Notes: generated from the sequence alone by a model not told the origin. A stretch of DNA of 64,000 bases from Roseburia hominis (GCA_040702975.1 CP159990.1:1550001-1614000), one strand, 5' to 3'; counted from the first letter of the stretch, positions 19,040-27,984 are shown. Made by a program: numbers and translations.

Positions 19040-19205
19040 GGACCGGATAGAGGCGCGGGATTCATCAGTACGATATGACATTAAGGATAGGGAAATCTGT
19101 CATATCAGAAAGGGGAGACCGCCGAAGGAATCAGTGTATCCCAAGCTGGTTTCTGGGACGATGCAGAAGATGCAGCGTACTGTCACATTTGTGGAGCGCT
19201 ATCAA
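19040..19205 (+). ncRNA. Lysine riboswitch (L-box)
   Basis: The conserved L-box blocks occur in order: AGAGGCGC near 19049, TCAGTA, AAAGGGGA followed by GCCGAAGG, CTGG...CTGGG in the middle, ACTGTCAC and the closing GGAGCGCTATC near 19204. The ends can pair to form P1. A strong terminator follows 16 bp downstream, so lysine binding should stop transcription of the transporter gene. Read from consensus blocks, not from a covariance search. Confidence 0.92.
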
Positions 19206-19220
19206 GATATGCTATGTACA

Positions 19221-19268
19221 GCCATGAATATACCTCCGTGCGGACGATATTCATGGCGTTTTACATTT
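19221..19268 (+). terminator. Riboswitch-controlled terminator of lysW
   Basis: Perfect 11-bp stem GCCATGAATAT / ATATTCATGGC (19221-19231 with 19247-19257), followed by GTTTTACATTTT. It lies between the L-box aptamer and the lysW ribosome binding site. Confidence 0.85.
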
Positions 19269-19292
19269 TAAAGGAAAAGAGAGGATTTACAC

Positions 19293-20912
19293 ATGAAGAC
19301 AAAGGTAAGAAGACTGATGTGGGCTTTCATGGCGATTATATCTGCGGTACTGTGCAGTCCGTTGGTCGCATTTGCGGCTGAGGAAGCCGAAGAGTACGTA
19401 CCTGCCATGTATGCCAGTTTCTGGGCGTTGGTGCCGCCGATCGTAGCGATTGGACTGGCGCTGATCACAAAAGAGGTTTATAGTTCTCTGTTCATTGGAA
19501 TTCTGGTGGGCGGTTTATTCTATTCCGGATTCCAGTTCGAAGGAACGATCACACACATTTTCCAGGATGGAATTATTGGAGTGCTGTCTGATTCATACAA
19601 TGTAGGTATTCTGGTATTCCTGGTAATCCTGGGAACTATGGTATGTATGATGAACAAGGCAGGAGGCTCTGCCGCATTTGGGCGCTGGGCCAGCGAGCAT
19701 ATCAAGAGCCGTGCAGGTGCGCAGCTTGCGACTATCCTGTTGGGCGTTCTGATTTTTATTGATGACTATTTTAACTGTCTTACAGTGGGAAGCGTGATGC
19801 GGCCGGTAACGGATAAGCAGAATGTATCCCGTGCGAAGCTGGCATATTTGATTGATGCTACGGCAGCTCCTGTTTGTATTATCGCACCGATTTCTTCCTG
19901 GGCGGCTGCAGTTACCGGTTTCGTAAAAGGGGAAGACGGATTTTCCATTTTTATCCGTGCGATTCCATATAACTACTATGCAATTCTGACGATTGTCATG
20001 ATGGTTGCCATGGTACTGATGAAATTCGAGTACGGCACCATGAGAACACATGAAGAAAATGCGAAAAAAGGTGATATCTATACTACGCCGGATCGTCCTT
20101 ACGCCAATGCAGAGGAAGATGTCGTTGAGAACGGCAAAGGAAAAGTGATCGATTTGCTGATCCCGATCGTTGCGCTCATTATTTGCTGTGTAATCGGTAT
20201 GATCTATACCGGAGGATTCTTCGATGGAGTAGGATTCGTGGAAGCTTTCTCCGCAAGTGATGCGTCCGTCGGACTTGTACTTGGAAGCTTCTTTGGATTT
20301 ATGATCACAGTCGTTCTCTACATGGTAAGAAGAGTACTCAGCTTCAGCGATATCATGGCCTGTATCCCGGACGGATTCAAGGCGATGGTTCCTGCAATTT
20401 TAATCCTGACTTTTGCATGGACCCTGAAAGCTATGACCGACAGCCTGGGAGCTGCAGAATATGTGGCGGCTATCGTAGAGAGCAGTAAGGGCGGATTCCT
20501 GGCAATCCTGCCGGCAATCATTTTCCTGGTAGGCTGCCTTCTGGCATTCGCGACCGGAACCTCATGGGGAACCTTTGGTATCCTGATCCCGATCGTTGTT
20601 GAGGCGTTCCAGAATACGAATCCTACCATGATGATTATCTCCATCTCAGCATGTATGGCAGGCGCGGTATGTGGAGATCACTGTTCTCCGATTTCGGATA
20701 CGACGATCATGGCTTCTGCGGGAGCACAGAGTAACCATATCAATCATGTAAATACACAGCTTCCGTATGCGGTCACCGCAGCAGCTGTTTCCTTCGTGAC
20801 ATATATCATTGCAGGATTTGTGAGAAACGCATGGATCGTACTTCCAATCGGAATTGTTCTGATGATTGGAACTCTGTTCGTGATTCGCAGTATGGTGCCG
20901 CGGGAGGAATAA
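19293..20912 (+). CDS. lysW: NhaC-family transporter, predicted lysine importer LysW
   Basis: Polytopic membrane protein of 539 aa in the Na+/H+ antiporter NhaC family. The N-terminus is a cleavable-looking signal segment (hydrophobic core ending SPLVAFAAEE), followed by about 11-12 hydrophobic helices. Family-typical stretches are DDYFNCLTVGSVMRPVTD, IDATAAPVCIIAPISSWAA and ATGTSWGTFGILIP. An L-box lysine riboswitch and terminator directly precede it. NhaC proteins under L-box control were earlier proposed to import lysine (LysW), so lysine uptake is the better prediction than sodium/proton exchange. Direct transport evidence is absent here. Confidence 0.88.
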   Translation: MKTKVRRLMWAFMAIISAVLCSPLVAFAAEEAEEYVPAMYASFWALVPPIVAIGLALITKEVYSSLFIGILVGGLFYSGFQFEGTITHIFQDGIIGVLSDSYNVGILVFLVILGTMVCMMNKAGGSAAFGRWASEHIKSRAGAQLATILLGVLIFIDDYFNCLTVGSVMRPVTDKQNVSRAKLAYLIDATAAPVCIIAPISSWAAAVTGFVKGEDGFSIFIRAIPYNYYAILTIVMMVAMVLMKFEYGTMRTHEENAKKGDIYTTPDRPYANAEEDVVENGKGKVIDLLIPIVALIICCVIGMIYTGGFFDGVGFVEAFSASDASVGLVLGSFFGFMITVVLYMVRRVLSFSDIMACIPDGFKAMVPAILILTFAWTLKAMTDSLGAAEYVAAIVESSKGGFLAILPAIIFLVGCLLAFATGTSWGTFGILIPIVVEAFQNTNPTMMIISISACMAGAVCGDHCSPISDTTIMASAGAQSNHINHVNTQLPYAVTAAAVSFVTYIIAGFVRNAWIVLPIGIVLMIGTLFVIRSMVPREE

Positions 20913-21011
20913 CTTTTATCGGGAATGTCAGGATTGAATTCCGTAGGATTTTTATATAACTATAGTAAAAAGAATACGTCCCTTTTTGAAGGTGCGTTTG
21001 ATAGAATGAGT

Positions 21012-21041
21012 GAGAGGGCAGATATACTGCCCTCTCGTTAT
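21012..21041. terminator. Perfect inverted repeat between convergent genes
   Basis: GAGAGGGCAG-atata-CTGCCCTCTC (21012-21036) lies between lysW (+) and the histidine kinase gene (-). No long T-run follows on either strand, so efficiency is uncertain. It probably acts as a bidirectional terminator. Confidence 0.65.
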
Positions 21042-21147
21042 ATACTGTCGAATTTCACTCTTATTTTTTTATATCACTCTTACTGTTTTAGCAGCGGTAA
21101 ATGTATGTTTCTTCATTGTACTACCTCCGAATTCTTTAAGTTGATAT

Positions 21148-22506
21148 TTACCTGAGCGGAAACGTCAGTTCAACCAAAAAGTTTCCTCCCGTCTCCTGCG
21201 TATTTACCTCCCCTTCCAGCAGGCGCATCATTTTTTCAACACTCTTTAGTCCGATATTGTTTCCGGACACCTTGGAAGTATCCTGCTTGATAGAATTTTC
21301 TATCGTGACCATAATTCTCCGGTCAGATATAATTCCGTTTACCTGAACCGGAATTCCTTTATCACCGTATTTCAGGATATTGGAGAACAAATTATTAAAT
21401 ATACGTTTCAACATAGTCTTATCACTTTTCAATACCCCCGTGGTTTCGGTAAAATGAGTTGTGGCGGTAAATCCAGCCAGGTGAATGAAGTCACAGTTCT
21501 CCAGCAGGCATTGCCGGATAAAATCAGTGGAGATCCAGATAAGCTCCGGAGTCTCAGCCTCTTCGTATATCAAAGCATATTCAAACATCCGGTCCGTCAT
21601 TTCTTTGATATCTGACGTCTTTTTCAGACAGCGCGACAAATATTCTTCCTGCTTTTGTGGATTTCGGTTTAGTTTAAGCACCTCCAGATAACCGTTCAAG
21701 ATCGTGAGCGGCGTTCTGAGATCATGGGACATGGCCGTGATCAGATCCTGGTTTGCCTTCCGGCTCTGGGCCTCCCGGAGAATATTCTCGCTCAGTGTGA
21801 TGCGAAGGTTATTCAGCTCCCGCGCCAGAATTCCGATCTCATCTTCGCCGCAGCCAGGAACGGTGTGTGTCAGATTGCCTGAAGCCATCAGAAGAACTTC
21901 GTCCTCCAACACGAGAATAAGTCTTAGTTTCCGCCCGACGAAAAACAGAAGCAGCGAAATAAAAAATACGGTGCACAAAGCGATTGTAAAAATAAGGAAG
22001 GGGAAGGCGAAAAAACTACGGTAGTAGGTGTATATCATTACATCAGCATAGCCATTTTTAAATTGCATAGTAAACTTCATCATATCTTCTCCAAGGCCGT
22101 CCGTCATACTATATCCGAAGTTGAACCAACTGCGGAAGGAAGAATCGGATATTATTTTGGTAGGTCTGCCGGCCCTGTAATGTCCGTCCTCTGCTCCATA
22201 AATAAAGATACTGTAACCCGGATCAAACAGGTCGAAGAAGGGGCCAAGTTCGGCTTCAGCAGTTTTTTCGTCGGTGCCTATTTCCGGGATATCATATTTT
22301 AAAGCCTCCTCGGTGCAGCGTATCCAGAATTTGTCATCTTCATTATAGGAAGGGTGGGGGATAAGATCGAGATCCGCCAATTTTCCGTAAAACAGCCATT
22401 TATTGTACCAGAGTAATACAAATAGAAGAAAAGTCAAACAAAGGGACATCAGGAAGACGACGGCAAACTGCGTGCGGATCTTCCATTTTTTCATACGTCT
22501 AATCAC
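21148..22506 (-). CDS. Two-component sensor histidine kinase (VanS/OmpR-class)
   Basis: Membrane sensor of 452 aa. The first transmembrane helix is at about 12-34 (FAVVFLMSLCLTFLLFVLL). An extracytoplasmic domain of about 130 residues follows, then a second helix (about 165-187). A HAMP-like linker, HisKA with AMSHDLRTPLTILNGYLEVL (phospho-His about 259) and a HATPase domain (NLFSNILKYGDKG) complete it. It overlaps the response regulator gene by 8 bp. The pair is divergent from the gtrA-gtrB-yfhO operon, suggesting an envelope stimulus and envelope output. Confidence 0.92.
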   Translation of the reverse strand: MIRRMKKWKIRTQFAVVFLMSLCLTFLLFVLLWYNKWLFYGKLADLDLIPHPSYNEDDKFWIRCTEEALKYDIPEIGTDEKTAEAELGPFFDLFDPGYSIFIYGAEDGHYRAGRPTKIISDSSFRSWFNFGYSMTDGLGEDMMKFTMQFKNGYADVMIYTYYRSFFAFPFLIFTIALCTVFFISLLLFFVGRKLRLILVLEDEVLLMASGNLTHTVPGCGEDEIGILARELNNLRITLSENILREAQSRKANQDLITAMSHDLRTPLTILNGYLEVLKLNRNPQKQEEYLSRCLKKTSDIKEMTDRMFEYALIYEEAETPELIWISTDFIRQCLLENCDFIHLAGFTATTHFTETTGVLKSDKTMLKRIFNNLFSNILKYGDKGIPVQVNGIISDRRIMVTIENSIKQDTSKVSGNNIGLKSVEKMMRLLEGEVNTQETGGNFLVELTFPLR

Positions 22507-23200
22507 AGCGGTACCCCTTTCCCCAGATGTTTATTATAAGCTCCGGATTTTTTGGATCTTTCTCGATCTTGCGGCGCAGGTTTCGGATATGCACCATGAC
22601 CGTATTGTTTGCGCCGTAATAGTATGGCTCGTTCCATACGGCTTCGTAGAGCCGCTGGGCTGAGAAGGTTTGGTGCTTGTTTCTGACGAGGAGGGCAAGG
22701 AGGGCGAATTCGGTGTCGGTCAGTTCCAAAGGTTTGCCGCCAGCCAGAACCGTTTCCTGTTCTTCGTCGATCTCAAGATGGTGGTAGGTGAGCTTTTGTG
22801 GCGGCTGAAAAACATTTTCCTTACCCTGGTAGACCTGATACCGCCGGATCAGCGCTTTGGCGCGGCTGATCAGTTCGTTATAGGAAAACGGTTTTGACAG
22901 GTAGTCGTCCCCGCCGCTGGAAAATCCCAGAGTCTTGTCGCTGTCTTTCGTGAGCGCGCTCAGGAACAGGATCGGAGCATTGCTGCTCTTTCGGATTTCC
23001 AGGCATGTCTGGTAGCCGTTCATGCCCGGCATCATGATATCCAGAATGATAAGGTCGAATTCGCAGGAGGAGAGAAGCTCAAGGGCGACCGTACCGTTCG
23101 GCGCCTCCGTGACGAGAAATCCCTCCCCTTCCAATAAAATATGTATGATCTCCCGGATTTCCGGGTTGTCGTCTATTATGAGAATGCGCGATTGGTCCAT
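22499..23200 (-). CDS. OmpR/VanR-family response regulator
   Basis: DNA-binding response regulator of 233 aa. The receiver domain has the acidic pair DDN (about 10-12), the phospho-acceptor in LIILDIMMPGMNGYQ (Asp about 53), the conserved Thr/Ser segment LFLSALT and Lys in SKPFSYNELISR. The C-terminal winged helix is of OmpR type (LELTDTEFALLALLVRN, NTVMVHIRNLRRKIE). Two palindromes lie directly upstream of its promoter and are candidate binding sites. Confidence 0.95.
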   Translation of the reverse strand: MDQSRILIIDDNPEIREIIHILLEGEGFLVTEAPNGTVALELLSSCEFDLIILDIMMPGMNGYQTCLEIRKSSNAPILFLSALTKDSDKTLGFSSGGDDYLSKPFSYNELISRAKALIRRYQVYQGKENVFQPPQKLTYHHLEIDEEQETVLAGGKPLELTDTEFALLALLVRNKHQTFSAQRLYEAVWNEPYYYGANNTVMVHIRNLRRKIEKDPKNPELIINIWGKGYRCD

Positions 23201-23241
23201 AAGATAAATATCTCCTTATTCTAAAATGTTGCTATGTTCTT

Positions 23242-23317
23242 ATTATAGCGGAATTTTAGAAAAAATCAGACCTTCTTAAGAAAGTTTAAGATTTATTTTT
23301 GGCGTTTCTTAAGAAGG
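23242..23317. promoter_or_regulatory. Response-regulator promoter and paired palindromes between divergent operons
   Basis: On the minus strand TATAAT (23242-23247) with a weak TCTGAT (23265-23270), spaced 17 bp, drives the response regulator. Directly upstream lie CCTTCTTAAGAAA (23271-23283) and TTTCTTAAGAAGG (23305-23317). Each is nearly palindromic, they mirror each other, and their centres are 34 bp apart, about three helical turns. A poor -35 next to such sites suits an activator. They sit between the regulator and the plus-strand gtrA operon and could serve both. Confidence 0.65.
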
Positions 23318-23435
23318 AGGGAGTAAAGTATGGGAAAGAGAGGGAAAACTAGGAAATAGAGAAACAATGCGAAAATAAAAACAGTAAGAACTATGTGAAA
23401 AGCTAAGAATGAAATTAAGAAAGGGCGGGGAGCAT

Positions 23436-23858
23436 GTGAAAAAAATGTGGAAAAAAGCAGTGGGAAGCCAAGTGGCGCGGTATTTGTTTTTCGGAGGCTG
23501 TACGACATGCGTGAACCTGGGGATATTTACAATTCTGCACTATCTGGCAGGTATGGGAACAAATCCTGCGAACCTGCTTTCCATTATCATATCGATTTTT
23601 TTTGCCTTCTGGGTGAACAGGAGATTTGTATTTCAAAAAGCGCAGGAGGGCACCAGACAGATAACGGAGGAATTCGTAAATTTTACGGGAATGCGGTTTG
23701 TGACTATGCTGATTGAATTCTGGGGCGTAGTATTGCTGGCGGGGCCACTTAAAGTCCCGGCGCTTGTAAGTAAAGTAACCATTCAGATTGTAGTGATTTT
23801 GTTGAACTATATTATCAGTAAATTTTTCGTGTTTCGGGAAAAGGAGGTATCGCTATGA
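23436..23858 (+). CDS. GtrA-family small membrane protein (putative polyprenyl-linked sugar flippase)
   Basis: Small protein of about 140 aa with four hydrophobic helices and the GtrA signature ARYLFFGGCTTCVNLGIF. ISIFFAFWVNRRFVF and NYIISKFFVFR are the other conserved stretches. GtrA proteins are thought to flip undecaprenyl-phosphate sugars. I prefer the GTG at 23436, which has ggcggggag upstream. An upstream in-frame ATG at 23409 lacks a good ribosome binding site. It overlaps the next gene (ATGA), showing translational coupling with the glycosyltransferase. Confidence 0.85.
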   Translation: MKKMWKKAVGSQVARYLFFGGCTTCVNLGIFTILHYLAGMGTNPANLLSIIISIFFAFWVNRRFVFQKAQEGTRQITEEFVNFTGMRFVTMLIEFWGVVLLAGPLKVPALVSKVTIQIVVILLNYIISKFFVFREKEVSL

Positions 23859-24943
23859 GTAAAATTACAGTTGTAGTTCCATGCTTTAATGAGGAAGAGG
23901 CGCTTCCGGTCTATTATGAGGAAATGTGCCGGATCATGGAACAGATGCGGGAGGAAGAGTTTGAACTCTTGTTCGTGGACGACGGTTCCTCGGACGGGAC
24001 TCTGGAAATTTTGAAAAATATGAACGAGAAGGACAGGCGGTGCCGCTATCTGTCTTTTTCCAGAAATTTTGGAAAAGAAGCGGCGATCTATGCGGGGCTG
24101 CAAAATGCGACCGGCGATTATGTAGCGACGATGGACGTGGATCTTCAGGACCCGCCCGGGCTTCTGCCGGAAATGTACCGCATTTTGACGGAGGAAGAGT
24201 ATGACAGTGTGGCGACGAAGCGTTCCACAAGAACCGGGGAGCCGCGGATCCGTTCTTTCTTGTCAGAGAGCTTTTATAAATTCATCAACCATATTTCAAA
24301 AACAGAGATTGTAAATGGCGCCAGGGATTATCGCCTGATGAAGCGGAAAATGGTGGAGGCGGTCCTTAATATGAGCGAATATAACCGTTTTTCCAAAGGA
24401 ATCTTTGAGTGGGTGGGATTTCGGACCAAATGGCTGGAATTCCAGAACGTGGAGCGGTCTGCGGGGGAGACAAAATGGTCGCTTCGGAAGCTGTTCGTGT
24501 ACTCTTTGGAAGGAATTACCGGATTCTCGGTCGCGCCGCTTTCTCTGGCGTCGGTGGTGGGAGTAGCGTTTTGCCTTCTTTCCTTTTTGATGATCGTGTT
24601 CATCATCGTGCGGACCTGTATCTGGGGAGACCCGGTCTCAGGCTGGCCGTCGCTGGTGTGTATTATATTTATGGTAAGCGGAATTCAGCTTTTTTGTACG
24701 GGAATCGTGGGAGAATACCTGTCAAAAACGTATCTGGAGACGAAGAAAAGACCTATCTTTATTTTGAAGGATTCCAGCGAGGAAAAGAAGGCGGAAGGGA
24801 AGGCAAAAATGTCCCTGATCAAAGGCGGAAAACGAGTGCCGCTGCATGGCCCGCAGGACGAGGAATATATGGGAAAGAATACGATGGAACAACAGGAAAA
24901 ACAGATGGACGAAAGGCCGGATTTGCAATATGAGAGGAAATAA
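23855..24943 (+). CDS. GtrB/CsbB-like polyprenyl-phosphate glycosyltransferase
   Basis: Membrane GT2 enzyme that loads a sugar from a nucleotide donor onto undecaprenyl phosphate. The GT2 core is clear: VVPCFNEEEALP, FVDDGSSDGTLE (about 40-51), MDVDLQDPPGLLPEMYR. Two C-terminal helices follow (about 228-250 and 264-290). The tail of about 60 charged residues is longer than usual and may have been extended over the yfhO start. It overlaps gtrA upstream and yfhO downstream. CsbB in Bacillus and GtlA in Listeria work with a YfhO-type protein to decorate lipoteichoic acid, so that is the expected pathway. Confidence 0.9.
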   Translation: MSKITVVVPCFNEEEALPVYYEEMCRIMEQMREEEFELLFVDDGSSDGTLEILKNMNEKDRRCRYLSFSRNFGKEAAIYAGLQNATGDYVATMDVDLQDPPGLLPEMYRILTEEEYDSVATKRSTRTGEPRIRSFLSESFYKFINHISKTEIVNGARDYRLMKRKMVEAVLNMSEYNRFSKGIFEWVGFRTKWLEFQNVERSAGETKWSLRKLFVYSLEGITGFSVAPLSLASVVGVAFCLLSFLMIVFIIVRTCIWGDPVSGWPSLVCIIFMVSGIQLFCTGIVGEYLSKTYLETKKRPIFILKDSSEEKKAEGKAKMSLIKGGKRVPLHGPQDEEYMGKNTMEQQEKQMDERPDLQYERK

Positions 24944-27689
24944 TAAAGAAAGCAGGGGACGGAAAAAGCACGCTATCGAATCAGCCAGGAGTTTCGCGCC
25001 GTATCTGGCTCTGGGGGTGGCGGTCCTGTCCTTCTGCTGGCTCTTTTGCTGCCAAGCATGCCTAAGTGAACGTCCAGTGGACGTTCATCTCGGCTGCCAA
25101 ATGAACCTAAGTGAACGTTCGGTGGATGCTCATCTTGGCCTGGGACAGGTGGTGTTTGGGGCAAAAGTGGACTGGCTTAGCCAGCACAGCGTATTTCCGG
25201 AGTATTTCCGGCAGCAGTTTTATGAGACCGGACAGCTTTTCCCGGAGTTCGCGGCCAATATTGGTGGCGGGCAGAATATATATCATTTTGCGTATTATGG
25301 ATTATATAACCCGATCATTCTGATTTCCTACCTGCTCCCTTTTGTGAAAATGTCGGATTACCTGATGGCGGCACAGATTTTATGCCTGATGGCGGCTGTT
25401 CTTTTGTTTTACCATTGGCTGAGGCGCAGGGGCTTTGAGACGGGGGTCAATCTGGGCTGTTCGCTGATGTTCCTCTTTGCAGGACCGATGATTTTTCATT
25501 CCTATAGTCAGATCATGTTCGTGAATTATATGCCGTTTCTGGTACTCGCGCTTATGGGGGTGGACCGGTATTTTGAATCGGATGGCAGGCTGCTTACGGT
25601 CGGTACATTTTTGATGATCATGACCAGTTTTTATTTTAGTATTGGCGGAATACTGGTTCTGGTGTTGTATGGGGTATATCGATATTTGCAGAAAAAGGAA
25701 GAGGCGGGACTGCGGGTGACGCTTCGGGGCTTTTTGACCGATGGAATTTGCTTTTTGTTTCCTATGCTGACTGCCGTTTTGCTCAGCGGAATCCTGCTGG
25801 TGCCTACGGCCATGGCGCTCATAGGGCAGGGAAGAGGCGGCGCTAAAGGGGTGAGCCTGGGCGAATTATTTCTTCCAGAGCTGTCATGGAACCGGTTTTT
25901 CTATTCGCCTTATGGAATCGGGCTCACCACGCTGGTGCTAGTGGTGCTTCTTACGGGACTGACCTATAGGAATAAGGCGGACAGGGCCTTGTATCTGTGT
26001 ACATTGGGAATTCTCTTAATTCCGGTATTTGCGTGGGCCTTAAACGGAGGACTTTATATTCGCGGCAAAGTCATGATTCCGTTTCTTCCGCTTTTGTGTT
26101 ATATGATAGCGGATTATTTGAAAAGACAGAAGCGAAAAGAAATCTCACTGGCATCCGGGGCGGTTCCCTACCTGCTTGTGGCGTTTCTGATTTTCGTGGG
26201 AAGGCAAAGTGGGAAAATAGCGGCCGGGCGGAAGCTGCTTGTGGCAGATTGCATGATCATGTTGTTTTGTTATGGCATATTTTGGAAAAGAAGAAAGGCA
26301 AAGATTCTGTTAGTTCCGGCAGTGCTGTTTTTGACGGTATTTAATCTTGTGTGTCACACGCAGGCGGGAAGAATATTGGAGACGGAATTCTATGAGAAAA
26401 TCACCGACGAACAGATTGGAGCGATAATCGCGCAGGTGGAAGAGGAGGAAGAGGGCTTCTACCGGACAGAACAGTTGGGAACGGATCGGGAAAATGAAGC
26501 GAATCTGAACCGGGTGTGGGATATGGGCCAATACATTTCATCTGTTTATTCCTCTACATATCATGCGGGATATGCAGATTTCCGGAAAAATGTATTTGGT
26601 CTGGAGGAGCCCTTCCGCAATATTTTAATGCAGTCGGCTTCCAAAAATCCGATATTTCAGCGTTTTATGGGAGTGAAATATGTCGTTTCGGAAAATCCGG
26701 TGCCGGGGTATGAAGTTTATTTTGACGGTGGAAAACAGAAGGTCTATGTGAGTAGCGAGGCCCTTCCCGTTGCTTATGCGACCGACCGGGTGATGTCCGG
26801 GGAGGAGTATGAGAAGCTGGAGTTTCCCTATAACCAGTTGGCGTTGCTTGAATATGCCGTGGTGGATGAGGAAAATCAGGGGAATGTGGCGTGTGATGAG
26901 AAGGAGATAACCGGGAAGAATGGGGGAAAGAAGGCGGGGAAGAATGAGGAAAAATGTTTTCTGGATACGTGTCAAGTAGAGCGGATTAGTGTCGGCCTGT
27001 CAGCAAAGGAAGATACGAAAAAGTATGATAAAAATAACTCTGTAAGTGAAACAGAAAATGGATATAGTATCAATATCAAACAGAAAATCCAAGCAAAGCT
27101 ATCCCTTCCTGGAACCATAAATAAGGGAGAAATCCTGTTCCTGCGTTTCCGGGTAAAAAACAGAAATACTTCTAAGGATGTAGCCATTTGGGTAAATGGC
27201 GTGCGCAATAAATTGAGTGCAGGAAGTCACATTTACTATAACGAAAATGAAACCTTTACTTATGCCATTTTGCCGGAAGTAGAGGAAAATGCGTTGGAGG
27301 TCGTGTTGGGAGAAGGAGATTACGAGATTGCAGATGTGGAATGCCTGATCGGGAAAATGAGCGGGACCAGGCAGGAATTATGCCAGTCCGAATTTGTGCC
27401 GGATCAGATGCGGACGAAAGGGAATCAGATAGCCGGGGAAATTGAAGTTTTGGATGATGGATACTTTATTACTTCCATTCCTTATGATGAAGGGTTTGAA
27501 GTGCGGGTAGATGGGAAAGCTGTCTCCTATATGAAGGTGAATACGGCATTTCTTGGATTTTCAATCGAAAAAGGGGAGCATAAGATTGAACTCATTTATC
27601 ATGCACCGGGAGCGACAGCAGGGAAAATCGTATCGGTCGTAGGCATTTTATTGTTTCTTTTTGTCTGTATCTCATCTAAAAAGGGGTGA
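24930..27689 (+). CDS. yfhO: YfhO-family membrane glycosyltransferase (GT-C like) carrying a 30-residue in-frame repeat insertion
   Basis: Polytopic membrane protein of 919 aa that should transfer the lipid-linked sugar to a cell envelope polymer on the outer face. The first transmembrane helix is about 21-40. Family-like residues follow, such as DWLSQHSVFPEYFRQQFYETG and GGGQNIYHFAYYGLYNP, then a long series of helices and a C-terminal extracytoplasmic domain. Residues 41-55 and 56-70 are two tandem 15-residue units (CQACLSERPVDVHLG and CQMNLSERSVDAHLG). These are encoded by two copies of the dispersed 45-bp palindromic repeat, directly after the first helix. I chose the ATG at 24930, inside the end of gtrB; an earlier in-frame ATG lies within gtrB. 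A terminator follows at 27729. Confidence 0.9.
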   Translation: MRGNNKESRGRKKHAIESARSFAPYLALGVAVLSFCWLFCCQACLSERPVDVHLGCQMNLSERSVDAHLGLGQVVFGAKVDWLSQHSVFPEYFRQQFYETGQLFPEFAANIGGGQNIYHFAYYGLYNPIILISYLLPFVKMSDYLMAAQILCLMAAVLLFYHWLRRRGFETGVNLGCSLMFLFAGPMIFHSYSQIMFVNYMPFLVLALMGVDRYFESDGRLLTVGTFLMIMTSFYFSIGGILVLVLYGVYRYLQKKEEAGLRVTLRGFLTDGICFLFPMLTAVLLSGILLVPTAMALIGQGRGGAKGVSLGELFLPELSWNRFFYSPYGIGLTTLVLVVLLTGLTYRNKADRALYLCTLGILLIPVFAWALNGGLYIRGKVMIPFLPLLCYMIADYLKRQKRKEISLASGAVPYLLVAFLIFVGRQSGKIAAGRKLLVADCMIMLFCYGIFWKRRKAKILLVPAVLFLTVFNLVCHTQAGRILETEFYEKITDEQIGAIIAQVEEEEEGFYRTEQLGTDRENEANLNRVWDMGQYISSVYSSTYHAGYADFRKNVFGLEEPFRNILMQSASKNPIFQRFMGVKYVVSENPVPGYEVYFDGGKQKVYVSSEALPVAYATDRVMSGEEYEKLEFPYNQLALLEYAVVDEENQGNVACDEKEITGKNGGKKAGKNEEKCFLDTCQVERISVGLSAKEDTKKYDKNNSVSETENGYSINIKQKIQAKLSLPGTINKGEILFLRFRVKNRNTSKDVAIWVNGVRNKLSAGSHIYYNENETFTYAILPEVEENALEVVLGEGDYEIADVECLIGKMSGTRQELCQSEFVPDQMRTKGNQIAGEIEVLDDGYFITSIPYDEGFEVRVDGKAVSYMKVNTAFLGFSIEKGEHKIELIYHAPGATAGKIVSVVGILLFLFVCISSKKG
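25049..25138 (+). repeat. Two 45-bp palindromic elements inside yfhO, in frame
   Basis: Copies at 25049-25093 and 25094-25138 are head to tail. The first matches the intergenic consensus almost exactly (hairpin GAACGTCC-AGT-GGACGTTC). The second has drifted (GAACGTTC-GGT-GGATGCTC). At 45 bp each they preserve the frame. Of the three plus-strand frames only the one used here lacks stop codons. Confidence 0.92.
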
Positions 27690-27728
27690 ACTTTAACCTG
27701 TTATTTGAAACTTGATTTGCTAAAAAGT

Positions 27729-27767
27729 GAACGGTATTTATCATTTAGATAGATACTGTTCTTTTTT
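27729..27767 (+). terminator. Intrinsic terminator of the gtrA-gtrB-yfhO operon
   Basis: GAACGGTATTTATC (27729-27742) pairs with GATAGATACTGTTC (27748-27761), with two G-U type pairs. TTTTTT follows. Confidence 0.85.
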
Positions 27768-27770
27768 CGG

Positions 27771-27815
27771 TTGCCAAGTATACCTGAAATAAGGTCCAGT
27801 GGATCTTGTTATGGG
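27771..27815 (+). repeat. Diverged single copy of the 45-bp palindromic element
   Basis: Begins TTGCCAAGTATACCTGAAAT with core AAGGTCC-AGT-GGATCTT, so the stem is kept with one wobble pair despite changed sequence. It starts 4 bp after the yfhO terminator. The rest of the 295-bp gap holds the promoter of the M16C peptidase gene. Confidence 0.8.
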
Positions 27816-27884
27816 AAAGTCATTAACAGAGAAAAATTTATAAAGACAGAATGTGTGGGAGCGCATTCTATTTTAGAAAAGCCC

Positions 27885-27913
27885 TTGTATCAGAGCCGGG
27901 AAATGTGTAAAAT
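27885..27913 (+). promoter_or_regulatory. Promoter of the M16C peptidase gene
   Basis: TTGTAT (27885-27890) and TAAAAT (27908-27913) are 17 bp apart, about 70 bp before the start codon. Confidence 0.55.
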
Positions 27914-27984
27914 AGAGTTTATGAAGTAAGAGCCAGGATATCATAGTATATATGCTGGCAAATTAGTTTGCGGAGGAAAATGAA

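Noticed and set aside
19032..19271. 79-residue frame upstream of lysW
   Set aside because: It coincides with the lysine riboswitch and its terminator, which explain the sequence better.
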